From Gracilaria caudata (Eukaryota; Rhodophyta; Florideophyceae; Gracilariales; Gracilariaceae), in contig JASCIV010000043.1 of NCBI GenBank assembly GCA_030374735.1, positions 1 through 64,000 on the forward strand: a stretch of DNA of 64,000 nt. The letters run 5' to 3'. The number at the start of each line of letters is the position of its first letter. Position 1 is the first letter of the stretch. The notes beneath the pieces were generated by a model. That model had not been told where the DNA came from. It saw only the letters and a list, made by a program, of their open reading frames with translations, and searched no databases. The translations under genes were made by a program, and so were the position numbers. Positions 10,095 through 19,221 of this stretch are shown here, piece by piece.

Positions 10095-10823
10095 CATGCA
10101 CCCGCAGACCGCGAAATAATGGCGTTGGCATCCTGTGAGTTTCGAGCCCCCGGACGCAAGTGCACATTCGAAAAGTTCCAGTCTGAAACTTCCGGGGCTA
10201 AAGGGGTAACTGGGGCAATGAAAAGTGTTTTACTCTGTATTTGCAATCATCACATCATCATTCCCTGAAAGGTATTTCGTGTCTATAAAGACCAGCTTGG
10301 CATCATAATGGACATTGGCGCCAATACCTAAAACAGTCACCTGTATATTCAAAAGACGTATAAGAGTAGTCGAAGAGCAGTGAACACCTATGCATCCTTG
10401 TACATGCCACCATGTATCCTGTATCCTTCTGGATATTCAGTGTCTATCATGACTCACATTGCTAAGCATCATGGTGAATATTGATGCAATCTTCTAAAGC
10501 AGTCTCTTTATAGAACGATCCCTTTCAGGAAACTCTGGCTGCTACCTTATAATTGTTTGCGGGTTGTGTTCGTGAGTTTGACGCAATTCACTAACTTCTG
10601 CAGGACCAAGAGCCAATACACTCATACAGTAGCGAACGCTAACCTTATACCTCTGTAGTCGTTCTTCAAATCAAACCATTTCAAATCCAACTTCTTCACT
10701 TGAATTGTTTTGATTCCTTGCAGCGTAACTTTTCAACTCCTTTATTTGAGGCGGTTATGTGCCGTCTCACATACAAAGGGGAAGAACTTTAGATTATCCT
10801 GCGCACAAGATGGTCGTCTAGGA
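10095..10823. other. Intergenic stretch with weak motif
   Basis: No gene recognised. TAGCGAACGCTA (10630-10641), a 5+2+5 palindrome matching the core of the recurring promoter motif, lies about 190 bases before the ATG at 10824. Confidence 0.35.
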
Positions 10824-11873
10824 ATGTCTACAAGCGAAACATTTCGAAAGCTCCCTACCGAGTGGCTCGACGTAAACGACAAGAAAACTGGACAAGAAAA
10901 TCCCACTGAGGCACCCGAATTCCGCCCTTTTGCAAAGCGTGAACGCACGGTCGACTTGGACACTATCATCGTAATGGAACCCAAAGAACCATCAACTCTT
11001 TCTGAGGGAAGCAGAGAGAAAAAACCAACTGGACGCGCACTGCCGCAGCAAAACAGGTCCTCCAAATCCCTTTTTCCTATGATCAGTAGGGCCGAAGCAG
11101 AGTGGCAGGAGACTGCATTAAAGGTACCTGCTGATGGCCGTTGCGCATCAAAGAATTGGTTCCCAAAGCTGACTTACCAACACATTGGCTCTGCTCGCTA
11201 CGTTGGTGACTTCACTTTGTTGTTTTTGCGTGTTGCTTTGCTCTTCATTCTAGCTATCTCAGGTGGTTTGGCGTATGGTCATCGCGACCAGATCCAGCTT
11301 GGCCTCCTTCACACTGAGTTGTTTGTGTGGCTACATTTCTGGTTCTTTATAGTGTATCCACTTCTACTTCTGAGTTCGATACTAACATTGCGCACTCTGA
11401 ACCCAGAAGCTGTTCATCTCAACCGAGTATGGACGTTTACGTCAGCAGTTTTTCACGTCCTTGCAACTTTAGCTCAGGTGGAACTGTTCCGCCTGCTATT
11501 ACTTCATCTCGTCCTTCAGCTTCGACCAGCAAATACTTCCGAAACGGTCTATTCTCTTACTTCAACATTCGCTGGACAACGGTACATCATGTTCGTTGCA
11601 TCCTTGACTGAGTTCTACTTCTCAACGATCCCTTATTTTGTTGAATATCTTCTATTGACGGTGCTCATATCCGCCGTATGGGAAACGGGGTGTGTGTTTA
11701 TAAGGGACCTTGATCCCAAATGGGTGAAGATTGTCCTCTCGATTGCGATGTTTTCGTTCACGAGCATAATCGCATCGATTAACTTTCTAATCGCGAACAA
11801 GCTTCCTGGCAGCAAGAGAAAAACCTCAGCCCCGAGCCAGTCATCTCAGCTTCTCCCTCGGGATACCACCTAA
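10824..11873 (+). CDS. Multipass membrane protein of unknown function (349 aa)
   Basis: The first in-frame ATG is at 10824; the open frame extends upstream only from a TTG. About 125 polar N-terminal residues precede five or six membrane segments at roughly 129-150, 164-188, 202-232, 254-292 (probably two) and 300-324. The C-terminal tail is short and Ser/Lys-rich. The layout (soluble N-terminus, compact bundle of six helices) is not diagnostic, and I do not recognise the family. It ends about 100 bases before the convergent UvrB gene. Confidence 0.7.
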   Translation: MSTSETFRKLPTEWLDVNDKKTGQENPTEAPEFRPFAKRERTVDLDTIIVMEPKEPSTLSEGSREKKPTGRALPQQNRSSKSLFPMISRAEAEWQETALKVPADGRCASKNWFPKLTYQHIGSARYVGDFTLLFLRVALLFILAISGGLAYGHRDQIQLGLLHTELFVWLHFWFFIVYPLLLLSSILTLRTLNPEAVHLNRVWTFTSAVFHVLATLAQVELFRLLLLHLVLQLRPANTSETVYSLTSTFAGQRYIMFVASLTEFYFSTIPYFVEYLLLTVLISAVWETGCVFIRDLDPKWVKIVLSIAMFSFTSIIASINFLIANKLPGSKRKTSAPSQSSQLLPRDTT

Positions 11874-11978
11874 TCGCCTAACTTTCTAAATTCTTGTACA
11901 TAGACTGCTGTAGTTCTTCATCCATTACAATATATTAGTAATGAAACATACAATGAACCTGGAAGGAATCTTGGTCTT

Positions 11979-14555
11979 TTATGCCGCCATGAGATGGCCA
12001 GGCTCATTCCTCAAAACTTCCATCGAGACCAGCCGATCTCGCAAGAGGGCCGCTGTCTCAAAATCTTCTGTTTCAGCGGCCCTTAACATCTTCTTTCGAA
12101 TATTGTCTATATCTGACAATGTGATAACTTCCTTCTTCGCCCTTGAAAATGGGCGCACTGCACTCTTGGATAGATTAGGCGGATGCTCAAATTGAAACCC
12201 CCTTGGAGTTGTCTTATCTCTCGGCTTCATACTTCTTATTCGTTCCAACAAAGGCTCAGCTCTTTCGTCAGTGATAGTGTCAGACACCCCAACAGGGGAA
12301 GGGCTCACGCCATACAACGTATTGTGCGCGACTTGCAATTTTCTTCTCCTTAAAGTCTCATCTATAGCCCTTCGCATCGCGAAAGTAATGACGTCCGCGT
12401 ACATTATGACATGTCCTTTGATATTGCGGGCAGCCCTGCCTATCATTTGAATAAGGGCAGTTTCTCCCCTCAAAAACCCTTCAGAGTCAGCGTCTAAGAT
12501 GGCAACAAGCTGAACAGCAGGAAGGTCGATCCCTTCACGCAGTAAATTTACGCCGACTACAACATCCAGCTGGTTTTGTTTCTCAAAGGAATCAGCTTGG
12601 TGATAATGGTCAAAGTCGTTCTTTGGAACGTCTCTCATGGCTTCTAAGACGTGCATGCGACTGACAGAATCGATTCCGGAATGCAGATAGGCGACATTCA
12701 ACTGCCTATCAAGAACGCCAGGAACGGGTGGTTTGCTAGATAGGCAGTCAGCCAAATCTTCAGCAAAGCGTTTTGTAACTGTTGTAACAATCGCTTTCCC
12801 TCCTTGAGAAGCAACCTTGGCTAACTGCGAAGTAAGATGTTCAATCTGATTTTTTGTTCCAACTACTTCGACGTTAGGATCCAACACACCAGTTGGACGA
12901 ATAACAGCTTCTATAACCCCATCGGCCTTACTCTTTTCCCGCTCAAATGTACCGGGAGTGGCGGAAACAAAGATTGTCTGATGGGTCTTCGCCCAAAACT
13001 CATGGGAGTTCAAGGGACGGTTTTCCATTGCCGATGGAAGTCGAAATCCGTACTGCACAAGCTTCTTCTTCCTTGCTGCGTTTCCAGCGTACATGCCTCC
13101 CAATTGCGGAACTGTAATGTGGCTCTCATCTATGAACAATAACCATTTGTCATCTTTTGGCATGTAGTCCAGAAGAGTCTCAGGTGGTTCGTGACTTTCG
13201 CGTCCTGAGAGATGCAACGAATAATTTTCAATCCCATGACAGAAGCCAACTTTCCTCAGCATTTGTATGTCCGCCTCAACTCTTTCTTGGAGACGGGTAG
13301 CTTCTAACGACTTTCCTTCCTCGAGAAAATTCTGGACGGATGAACAAGTTTCTTCCTGGATCTTCTTGATTGCTCCTTCTACACGATGTTTGGGGGTTAC
13401 AAAATGCTTTGCCGGATACAGAACCAACTGTTCATCCAATTCATCTATGGTATCTGCTTTGATATTCACAAGTCGCAAAGCTTCAAGCTGGGAACCATCA
13501 AAACTGAATCTATAAAGGATTCCGGGTTGCTCCCACGGTGGCGAGATGTCAATAACATGATGAGAGCAGCGAAAAAGCCCCCTTTTAGTTTCTATTTTCG
13601 CAGCGTCTTCGACATAGTCCAGACTCTTCAGACTGTCTACAAACTGGACAGGTGTCATAAAAGTTCCTGTTCGAACAGGGAGCGCAGCTTGAAGGTATTC
13701 GGTGGGCAAGCCCAGACCATATATAGAGCTAACGCTGGCAACGACAATAGTATCATTTCTTTCGAATAGACTCTTGGTAGCAGCGTGCCTGAGTCGATCT
13801 AACTCGTGGTCAATGGAGCTTGTCTTTGTAATGTACTTATCACTCGCAGGCAAGTAGGCTTCTGGTTGGTAGTGCTTGAAGTTGGATACAAAAAACTCAA
13901 CTCGATTTCGTGGGAAAAATTGTTTGAACTGGTTATACAACTGAGCCGCGAGTGTTTTGTTAGGTGCCAGAATGAGAGTAGGAACTTGGGCTGCGGCGAT
14001 GACACTCGCCATCATATAGCTCTTACCGGAACCAGTCACTCCAGCCAGGGTCTGAAACAGCTTGCCACGTTTTAACAAGCCATCGGTCAAGAAGCGTACA
14101 GCACGAGGTTGACTGCCAGCGAGCGCGTATGGTGCTTGGAGCTGAAATCGATGCTTGGGAATGGAAGCACGCTGACGATACAGTGGTTGCGGTACAAACG
14201 GTCTGCGGGCACGACGAGACGGGCCAGATAAAACTGAACGACGAACGAGACGAACGCCCAGACTAGCAAGCGCTTCCGATGGGCCGTTTGGGAGAGTGGC
14301 TTGCGGCGCGACGGCAAGAAGCACGCGAGGCTGCTCGCGCACATACGCGAGCAATTGGGGTAGATTTGAAGAGGTGATAGGGGCGTGAGCGCGCGTGTAC
14401 AGGACGGTAAGGCCCGGTGGTGACCGCGAGATTTGGCGGAACGGCGGCGGCGGCGACGGCGGCACGCGAGCGGCTTGACTGCAGCGCACAGTGCGGCGAT
14501 GGGGTGAGTGGCGCAAGGAGGGTAGCGCTGGCGGGGAGAGGAACATGGGCGCCAT
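11979..14555 (-). CDS. uvrB: Bacterial-type excinuclease UvrB, nuclear-encoded
   Basis: From the first in-frame ATG the product is 858 aa. It begins MAPMFLSPPALPSLRHSPHRR and is followed by ~150 Arg/Ser/Pro-rich residues, consistent with an organelle presequence. The UvrB body is complete: Walker A GVTGSGKS (172-179), the beta-hairpin/YQPEAYLP region (about 220-282), the DESH box (476-479), the SATPGTFE motif, helicase motif VGVNLLREGIDLP, motif VI QMIGRAARN and a C-terminal UVR domain (about 815-850) for UvrC contact. UvrB verifies damage in bacterial nucleotide excision repair with UvrA and UvrC. In the hairpin the bacterial Y-Y-D-Y-Y is N-F-K-H-Y, so only one tyrosine is strictly kept. No intron is seen. 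Flanking genes are algal, arguing against contamination. Confidence 0.93.
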   Translation of the reverse strand: MAPMFLSPPALPSLRHSPHRRTVRCSQAARVPPSPPPPFRQISRSPPGLTVLYTRAHAPITSSNLPQLLAYVREQPRVLLAVAPQATLPNGPSEALASLGVRLVRRSVLSGPSRRARRPFVPQPLYRQRASIPKHRFQLQAPYALAGSQPRAVRFLTDGLLKRGKLFQTLAGVTGSGKSYMMASVIAAAQVPTLILAPNKTLAAQLYNQFKQFFPRNRVEFFVSNFKHYQPEAYLPASDKYITKTSSIDHELDRLRHAATKSLFERNDTIVVASVSSIYGLGLPTEYLQAALPVRTGTFMTPVQFVDSLKSLDYVEDAAKIETKRGLFRCSHHVIDISPPWEQPGILYRFSFDGSQLEALRLVNIKADTIDELDEQLVLYPAKHFVTPKHRVEGAIKKIQEETCSSVQNFLEEGKSLEATRLQERVEADIQMLRKVGFCHGIENYSLHLSGRESHEPPETLLDYMPKDDKWLLFIDESHITVPQLGGMYAGNAARKKKLVQYGFRLPSAMENRPLNSHEFWAKTHQTIFVSATPGTFEREKSKADGVIEAVIRPTGVLDPNVEVVGTKNQIEHLTSQLAKVASQGGKAIVTTVTKRFAEDLADCLSSKPPVPGVLDRQLNVAYLHSGIDSVSRMHVLEAMRDVPKNDFDHYHQADSFEKQNQLDVVVGVNLLREGIDLPAVQLVAILDADSEGFLRGETALIQMIGRAARNIKGHVIMYADVITFAMRRAIDETLRRRKLQVAHNTLYGVSPSPVGVSDTITDERAEPLLERIRSMKPRDKTTPRGFQFEHPPNLSKSAVRPFSRAKKEVITLSDIDNIRKKMLRAAETEDFETAALLRDRLVSMEVLRNEPGHLMAA

Positions 14556-15659
14556 TGGCAAGGTTATGGGCGAGAAAGTTCTTACGCCCTCAGGGCAAGG
14601 ATGCAGCAGAACAATCAAATAGTACAGAGGAGCTACAACCTCTTTGCGTGCAAGAGCAAGACTGCTCTTGCACGCAGTGCCTGTGAGGACGGACGGGATC
14701 GCGTCGCTCCGCGACCCAACCGACAAGCAATTGCACGTGATTGGCTGTTACAGTTATTAACTGCCCAACAAGCGGCGGCGCAGTACCGCGTTGCGCACTT
14801 GTGTGGGAGATCTTTTTCGCGGACATTGCGCCGCTACGGCGCGATTACAGTGGGAAGTGCGCTCCAAAAATAGGCGTCTGCTCTGTCGAGGTCGAAAGCA
14901 CAACGTGCTCAGCTTTGCATTCCCGTGTTCTTCCAGTCGGCCAAGAGTCTAGTGGGCCCTTGAAACGCTGAGCCATCTCTGCCTGCATCCCAAGCCACGC
15001 CGGCTGTTGTCGCGCCACCACTGGACGTGATGACAGTGAACTGCCGTATACGGTACCATACACCTTTCCGCGCTCCAATCATCGCAATTTACAGCGGGAC
15101 GCATTCAGGCAACGCTGTAAATGTGCACTGCAATGCAGTGACTGCATCCCATCACACAGGATGTGCTTCCTCTGCAGTCGCTGCCCAATCAGAGTGCGCC
15201 GCGCTATGGTAGGCATTCGTCCCCATTTCAACTCATGCTCATCGCACACGAGCACGACTGCGGGCCGTAGGCGCGCAACGTCAGCGCGCTACGCGTCGAC
15301 CCTGGAACGCCAGCCGCCGCCCTGCTATCGCGGCGCGCCACTGAGCCCAGTACGTGTTCCGCACTCAGCCAGACCAGCGATCCATCGGCGAACGCTGCTA
15401 AACAGACGTGGCGAGCGTTCATCACAGTGGGTCGCTCCATGCGGCAGGCATCCACGGTCGCCCGCTTCCACTTATCATGCCGCTCATTCGTGTAAGACGA
15501 GCGCCTACGCTCTCACTGTCACAGTCTTGTCTTATCGCGTCCGTCGTGCTCAATTCTTGATCGTCAAGACGGCTCACTTCGCTGTGCGTTCGTTTCTCTC
15601 CAGGCTGCCGCTGAGTTATTCGTTGTTGCCGTGCGGCCTCCTTAGCTTCTTCGCACAGA
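14556..15659. other. Divergent intergenic region
   Basis: Lies between the UvrB start and the next plus-strand gene. Open frames on both strands (for example 15161-15712) have random-looking composition and are not convincing. A perfect hairpin at 14645-14676 is listed separately. Confidence 0.35.
14645..14676. repeat. Perfect 14-bp inverted repeat (hairpin)
   Basis: TGCGTGCAAGAGCA (14645-14658) and its exact complement TGCTCTTGCACGCA (14663-14676) are separated by AGAC. It is 90 bases upstream of the UvrB ATG, so in its transcript leader or promoter. Confidence 0.8.
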
Positions 15660-16262
15660 ATGGGATGTTTCGGTTCGCCTTTGGAGCCAGTCTCCACTTC
15701 TTCTACTGCTAGTACTCGCCTCCGCCGTAATGGTAATATCCTTCGCCGTCTGTTACGTACGCCACACCGATCCGAACTGTCAAGCACATCAGAGTACCGT
15801 CTATCGCAAGAGGCTTCCAAACTCAGCACCTGCTCAAAGTACAGCGGTGACCGAGAGTTCTCCACATCATCATGCACCAAATCCAGTGCCGCTTCCCCCA
15901 CCAAGCCTTCTAGCAATGTATCGCTTGACAGCGATGACTTCGTGCACACCTTCTCCGACGAGACAGACCCCACGCTCGCGGACGAAATCAAGCGAAGGGA
16001 GGCTTCTCATGTCAGACAGCGCGTGATTGCTTACGACCAGATGCACGCCAAGTCCACCTTTGGACCCCCGCTCATTCAAATCAGAGGTCCACAAGTTGAG
16101 AAGGATAGCACGATATACAAAAGAGTACGGAGTTTTGAGACCCTGGAGAGAGATAGCCGCAACGCTTTCGGTCCCTCCCTCTCAGAACTCAGGAGAGTGA
16201 GGAACGCGAAGGGTTTCGTTTTGATCGAAAGAAATGGTCCTTTCATGGAATATACTTTGTAG
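15660..16262 (+). CDS. Orphan protein with N-myristoylation-type start (200 aa)
   Basis: Begins MGCFGS: Gly2 plus Cys3, the pattern for N-myristoylation with neighbouring palmitoylation. The first ~95 residues are Ser/Thr/Arg-rich and probably disordered. The C-terminal half is charged and looks folded, with blocks DEIKRREASHVRQRVIAYD, FGPPLIQIRGP and FGPSLSELRRVRNAKGFVLI (two copies of an FGP motif). I do not recognise the family. A membrane-peripheral signalling or scaffold role is an inference from the N-terminus only. Compare the second acylated orphan at 30931-31458. Confidence 0.6.
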   Translation: MGCFGSPLEPVSTSSTASTRLRRNGNILRRLLRTPHRSELSSTSEYRLSQEASKLSTCSKYSGDREFSTSSCTKSSAASPTKPSSNVSLDSDDFVHTFSDETDPTLADEIKRREASHVRQRVIAYDQMHAKSTFGPPLIQIRGPQVEKDSTIYKRVRSFETLERDSRNAFGPSLSELRRVRNAKGFVLIERNGPFMEYTL

Positions 16263-16329
16263 TTTGCAAATATCGTTTACTGGTATGAAGGGATCAAAGT
16301 GTACAATACAATTTCGTAAACCACAGATA

Positions 16330-16340
16330 TACGAAGGGTA
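16330..16340 (+). promoter_or_regulatory. TACGAAGGGTA motif copy
   Basis: TACGAAGGGTA followed by AGAGTTACC, about 210 bases upstream of the ATG at 16552. It is a plausible promoter element for the HORMA gene. Confidence 0.45.
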
Positions 16341-16551
16341 AGAGTTACCTGTTTCGCAGTTGAACTCCTTTGCTGCTCTCCCTCGCTTTCAACCACTTTC
16401 CAAGACTCCCCCTTCGCGTAAGCTGTGCTCTCAAACGCATTTTCGGCGCTTTACTTGTGCGTTGCACACGGACTCAAACCTATCGCAAGCCTCCGAGTCC
16501 AAAGATTTTGTGCGGTTGCATTGTGATTGACAAACTACGAAGGTACTGCTC

Positions 16552-17118
16552 ATGCAGCAGGATCGAAATGCAAAGCGCATCGTTCAACATATCCCCATGG
16601 ACTGTAAACTCGCGACCACATTCCTTACCGCATGGTTCTGCACTGCAGCCGAGGATCGAGGCATCCTTCCCGCAAATTCATTCAGGAGAGCTCGCTTCGG
16701 TGTCGGTAGCATTCCAGCACTTGTGCACTCTGACTGGCATGATTGCAGTTTGCATCACTACGGTCTTTTCGCTTGGCTGCGAGACGTAAGAGATGGAAGG
16801 GCCATTAGCGACGGCGCTGTGCAAATGGTTATCATGGAAGACGGGAAAGTAGTTGAAATGTATCAACTCAAGTTCACAAAAAGTTCCTCACAGCTCTCCG
16901 TTAGGGGTGCTCAACAACAGGCTGAATGCATGTTACGCAAGCTTCTGCTTTGCATTGCAGGTTTGCCTAAGAGGGACATTATTTCACAAATCGTCATGCG
17001 AACCAATCATTCATCTACCTATGAAGAACGGCGAGAATCCGAGCAGGGAGTGGGAAGGGACGTGGGACGTCTAGACTTGGGTTCATGGCAAGTTGAAGGT
17101 TACGTGTGGTATCTATAA
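16552..17118 (+). CDS. HORMA-domain protein (188 aa)
   Basis: The frame resembles HORMA domains of the Hop1/HORMAD and Mad2 kind. An N-terminal helix (LATTFLTAWFCTAAEDRGILP followed by the F of the usual PExxF) is followed by a helix ending WLRDVRDG, a strand pair VQMVIMED and VVEMYQLKFTKS (compare VIESYTFKF), and a region RKLLLCIAGLPKRDIISQIVM that fits the helix and strand before the safety belt. Such proteins bind closure motifs and act in meiotic chromosome axes or checkpoint signalling. The protein is about one domain long, with no PHD or HTH tail. Recognition is by pattern only and could be wrong; upstream or downstream exons are possible. Confidence 0.5.
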   Translation: MQQDRNAKRIVQHIPMDCKLATTFLTAWFCTAAEDRGILPANSFRRARFGVGSIPALVHSDWHDCSLHHYGLFAWLRDVRDGRAISDGAVQMVIMEDGKVVEMYQLKFTKSSSQLSVRGAQQQAECMLRKLLLCIAGLPKRDIISQIVMRTNHSSTYEERRESEQGVGRDVGRLDLGSWQVEGYVWYL

Positions 17119-18567
17119 GATATGCGTTACTCGCGCGAGTCGCAAGCTCATTTGAAGTATTTAATCTGTTCGTGAACTTTGAAATGCTTCGTATCACATG
17201 ATCGCGATATCTGGTTGCTCTAACCTTTGGGATTTCTTGACCAACTTGACCTTCGCGCCGAAGCACTGTCCGCAGGCCCAAGCGAGACTTTCGCACTGGT
17301 ATCTGCCAGGACCGTAAGCAGCACTCGTATCGTTTTGAAAGATCTTATGTATTAATCTTCACGGCTCAGACGTCTCCAACATCGTCAGGTCCAAAAACAT
17401 GAGAGGCAACGCAATAACTTGCGCCCTTTACGAGGCTAACCGTATAATTGCTCACTTATCGAGTTCCTTTGTGCCTCAGCAGGATCCAGGTACTTTTCGA
17501 CTGGCATCATGCCATCATGACAACGGGTTCCTACCCAGGGGGCTCCAGTTGGACGGCTAACATTGCTGGCTGCTGCAGTTCAGTTTATGCTCGAGGGGGA
17601 AACAATGATCCCGTCATCGCCGACCCTCATCATCATCATCTTACGATAGTAGGCGTTTCACTTGAAGTACGGAGAGCTTGTAGTATTCCAAAGGGCAAGT
17701 TTTAAAGCCTCCCCTCGCAATGGAACCCAAGGTAGGGGGAGATTTCAATCGAGTGCTTCTCGTAAGATTGACCATGACTACAATAAAACAAATTTTCATT
17801 GTGTCGTCAGTACACCATCAAGGAATATGCTGAAGGTATTCCAGCAAAACACTTGACACACATGAATGGGTGAAAGAGTCTTTTGGAGATTATCTCCAGA
17901 AAACAAGCGCTGCTCAAGAGATTACCGTTGTGAATGTTGTACCGGTGGCGAATACTGGGATCCCTGCAGCGTATAAAACCTCTTCTTCAGGTCTCCTGTA
18001 GTGTAAAGATCATCCACTGTGCCCGTCAGATCGTGGACAACCATGCAGAACAGTCGTCGGTTTTGGTTCTGACACAATGGTTGAAATGGGGAGTGGGGAT
18101 CGCATGCCTCTTCTCCAGGAGACTAGGTGATGATGTATCAAATATGGGATGTACTTCTGTATGCACGCTAAGTCATCATTTCTATCAAGGCTCGAGGCCA
18201 GCGACTACTAGAGAGCACAACTGTTTCAGAGTTCGAATGCGAGCACAATCGCAGATACTCTGCACTGGGTATGAGGCGAATGGCGCGCGAGCCGTACGTG
18301 AGGCAGCGGCCCCAGGCAGAGGATGCGTGCGCTGGTGCTCACGAGCGCTCAAAGTAATTGCTTCGAAACCTTTACAGGAGAGCGACAACGAATGATTCTT
18401 CTGCACAACTGCATACGGCTTCGACAAAGTAGTCCTCGGTGAACAATGTTGAGCATGAATGAAATGCCGTGATCAAGTGGAAGGCCTACATCCAACACCC
18501 GATCGTTACTCCACGGTATCTATCTACGAAGGCTACTGTATATCTCATACGAGGGTGAAGTTAAATA
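17119..18567. other. Intergenic stretch, no gene recognised
   Basis: Together with 18626-19221 this is ~2 kb between the HORMA gene and the kinase. Short frames (for example 17448-17705, 17934-18395) lack domains and plausible composition. A CAT microsatellite lies near 17624-17640. Confidence 0.4.
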
Positions 18568-18625
18568 TACAAGGGTAATGTAGCTGCGCTAATGTTACCC
18601 TTGGTACTAGAGTTACCCAAGGGTA
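18568..18625. promoter_or_regulatory. Inverted CAAGGGTAA/TTACCCTTG motif array
   Basis: TACAAGGGTAA (18568-18578) and TTACCCTTGGTA (18595-18606) form a perfect 9-bp inverted pair around TGTAGCTGCGCTAATG. It is followed by TACCCAAGGGTAGCG (18614-18628). The array lies about 600 bases upstream of the kinase ATG; the C/T-rich stretch between (18950-19200) looks like a long leader. Confidence 0.5.
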
Positions 18626-19221
18626 GCGGCATCGAATACGCGTTGAACAGTTCAACTTGAACTGTGACGAGTGACCCCGTCCCATCGGAGACACGTGGCA
18701 GGCTTACCCTCCCGATTCGATGGTTCCGAACCTTTGGAACGGAACGAGCGCCTCCCTGTGGACAGCCTGTCGCTCGTTGAGATATGAAACAAGACGAAAC
18801 TTGTATACAACCACCTGCTGCGCAACTGTAGCAAAATCGCTGTCAGACTTTCGACCACGACGTCCAACTGATTTGCGCTGAACTCCCCCTTCGCCAGGAA
18901 CGCTCTTCCAAGTTTCCAGGAACCTCCTCCCCACCCACCTCCCCCACCCCCTGCCTGCTTCATTTCACGTTGCTTTTCATCGTTGCGCTACATTCTTGCT
19001 ATATTCTTCGGTAGCCCCGCTTTCTCCGCTTGTTTCCGAAAACCCGACAGCTCTCGAGCTTTGCCCAGTCCCTACCCCGGTCCTGATTTTCCCCAGGTGC
19101 TTCGTTTCCCCATCCACCACGCCAAGCCTAACCGCTTTCATCTCAGCGACGCTGTCTACTTCTCTTCACTTTATTATTCCTTCCGCTTTTGTTCTCTTCG
19201 TACCATACAAAGCGCTCCATC

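Noticed and set aside
11979..14555. UvrB as bacterial contamination or an operon
   Set aside because: Neighbours on both sides are spaced like the other nuclear genes, there is no operon or ribosome-binding site, and a ~170-residue presequence-like extension precedes the core.
15161..15712. 183-codon plus-strand frame
   Set aside because: Arg/Ser/Pro-random composition, no conserved block, and it overlaps the start of the better-supported MGCFGS gene.
15422..15991. 189-codon minus-strand frame
   Set aside because: Antisense to the 15660-16262 gene, with low-complexity composition and no recognisable domain.
17624..17641. CAT repeats here and at 56062-56082 as a coding or regulatory feature
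   Set aside because: Simple microsatellites with no other supporting signal.
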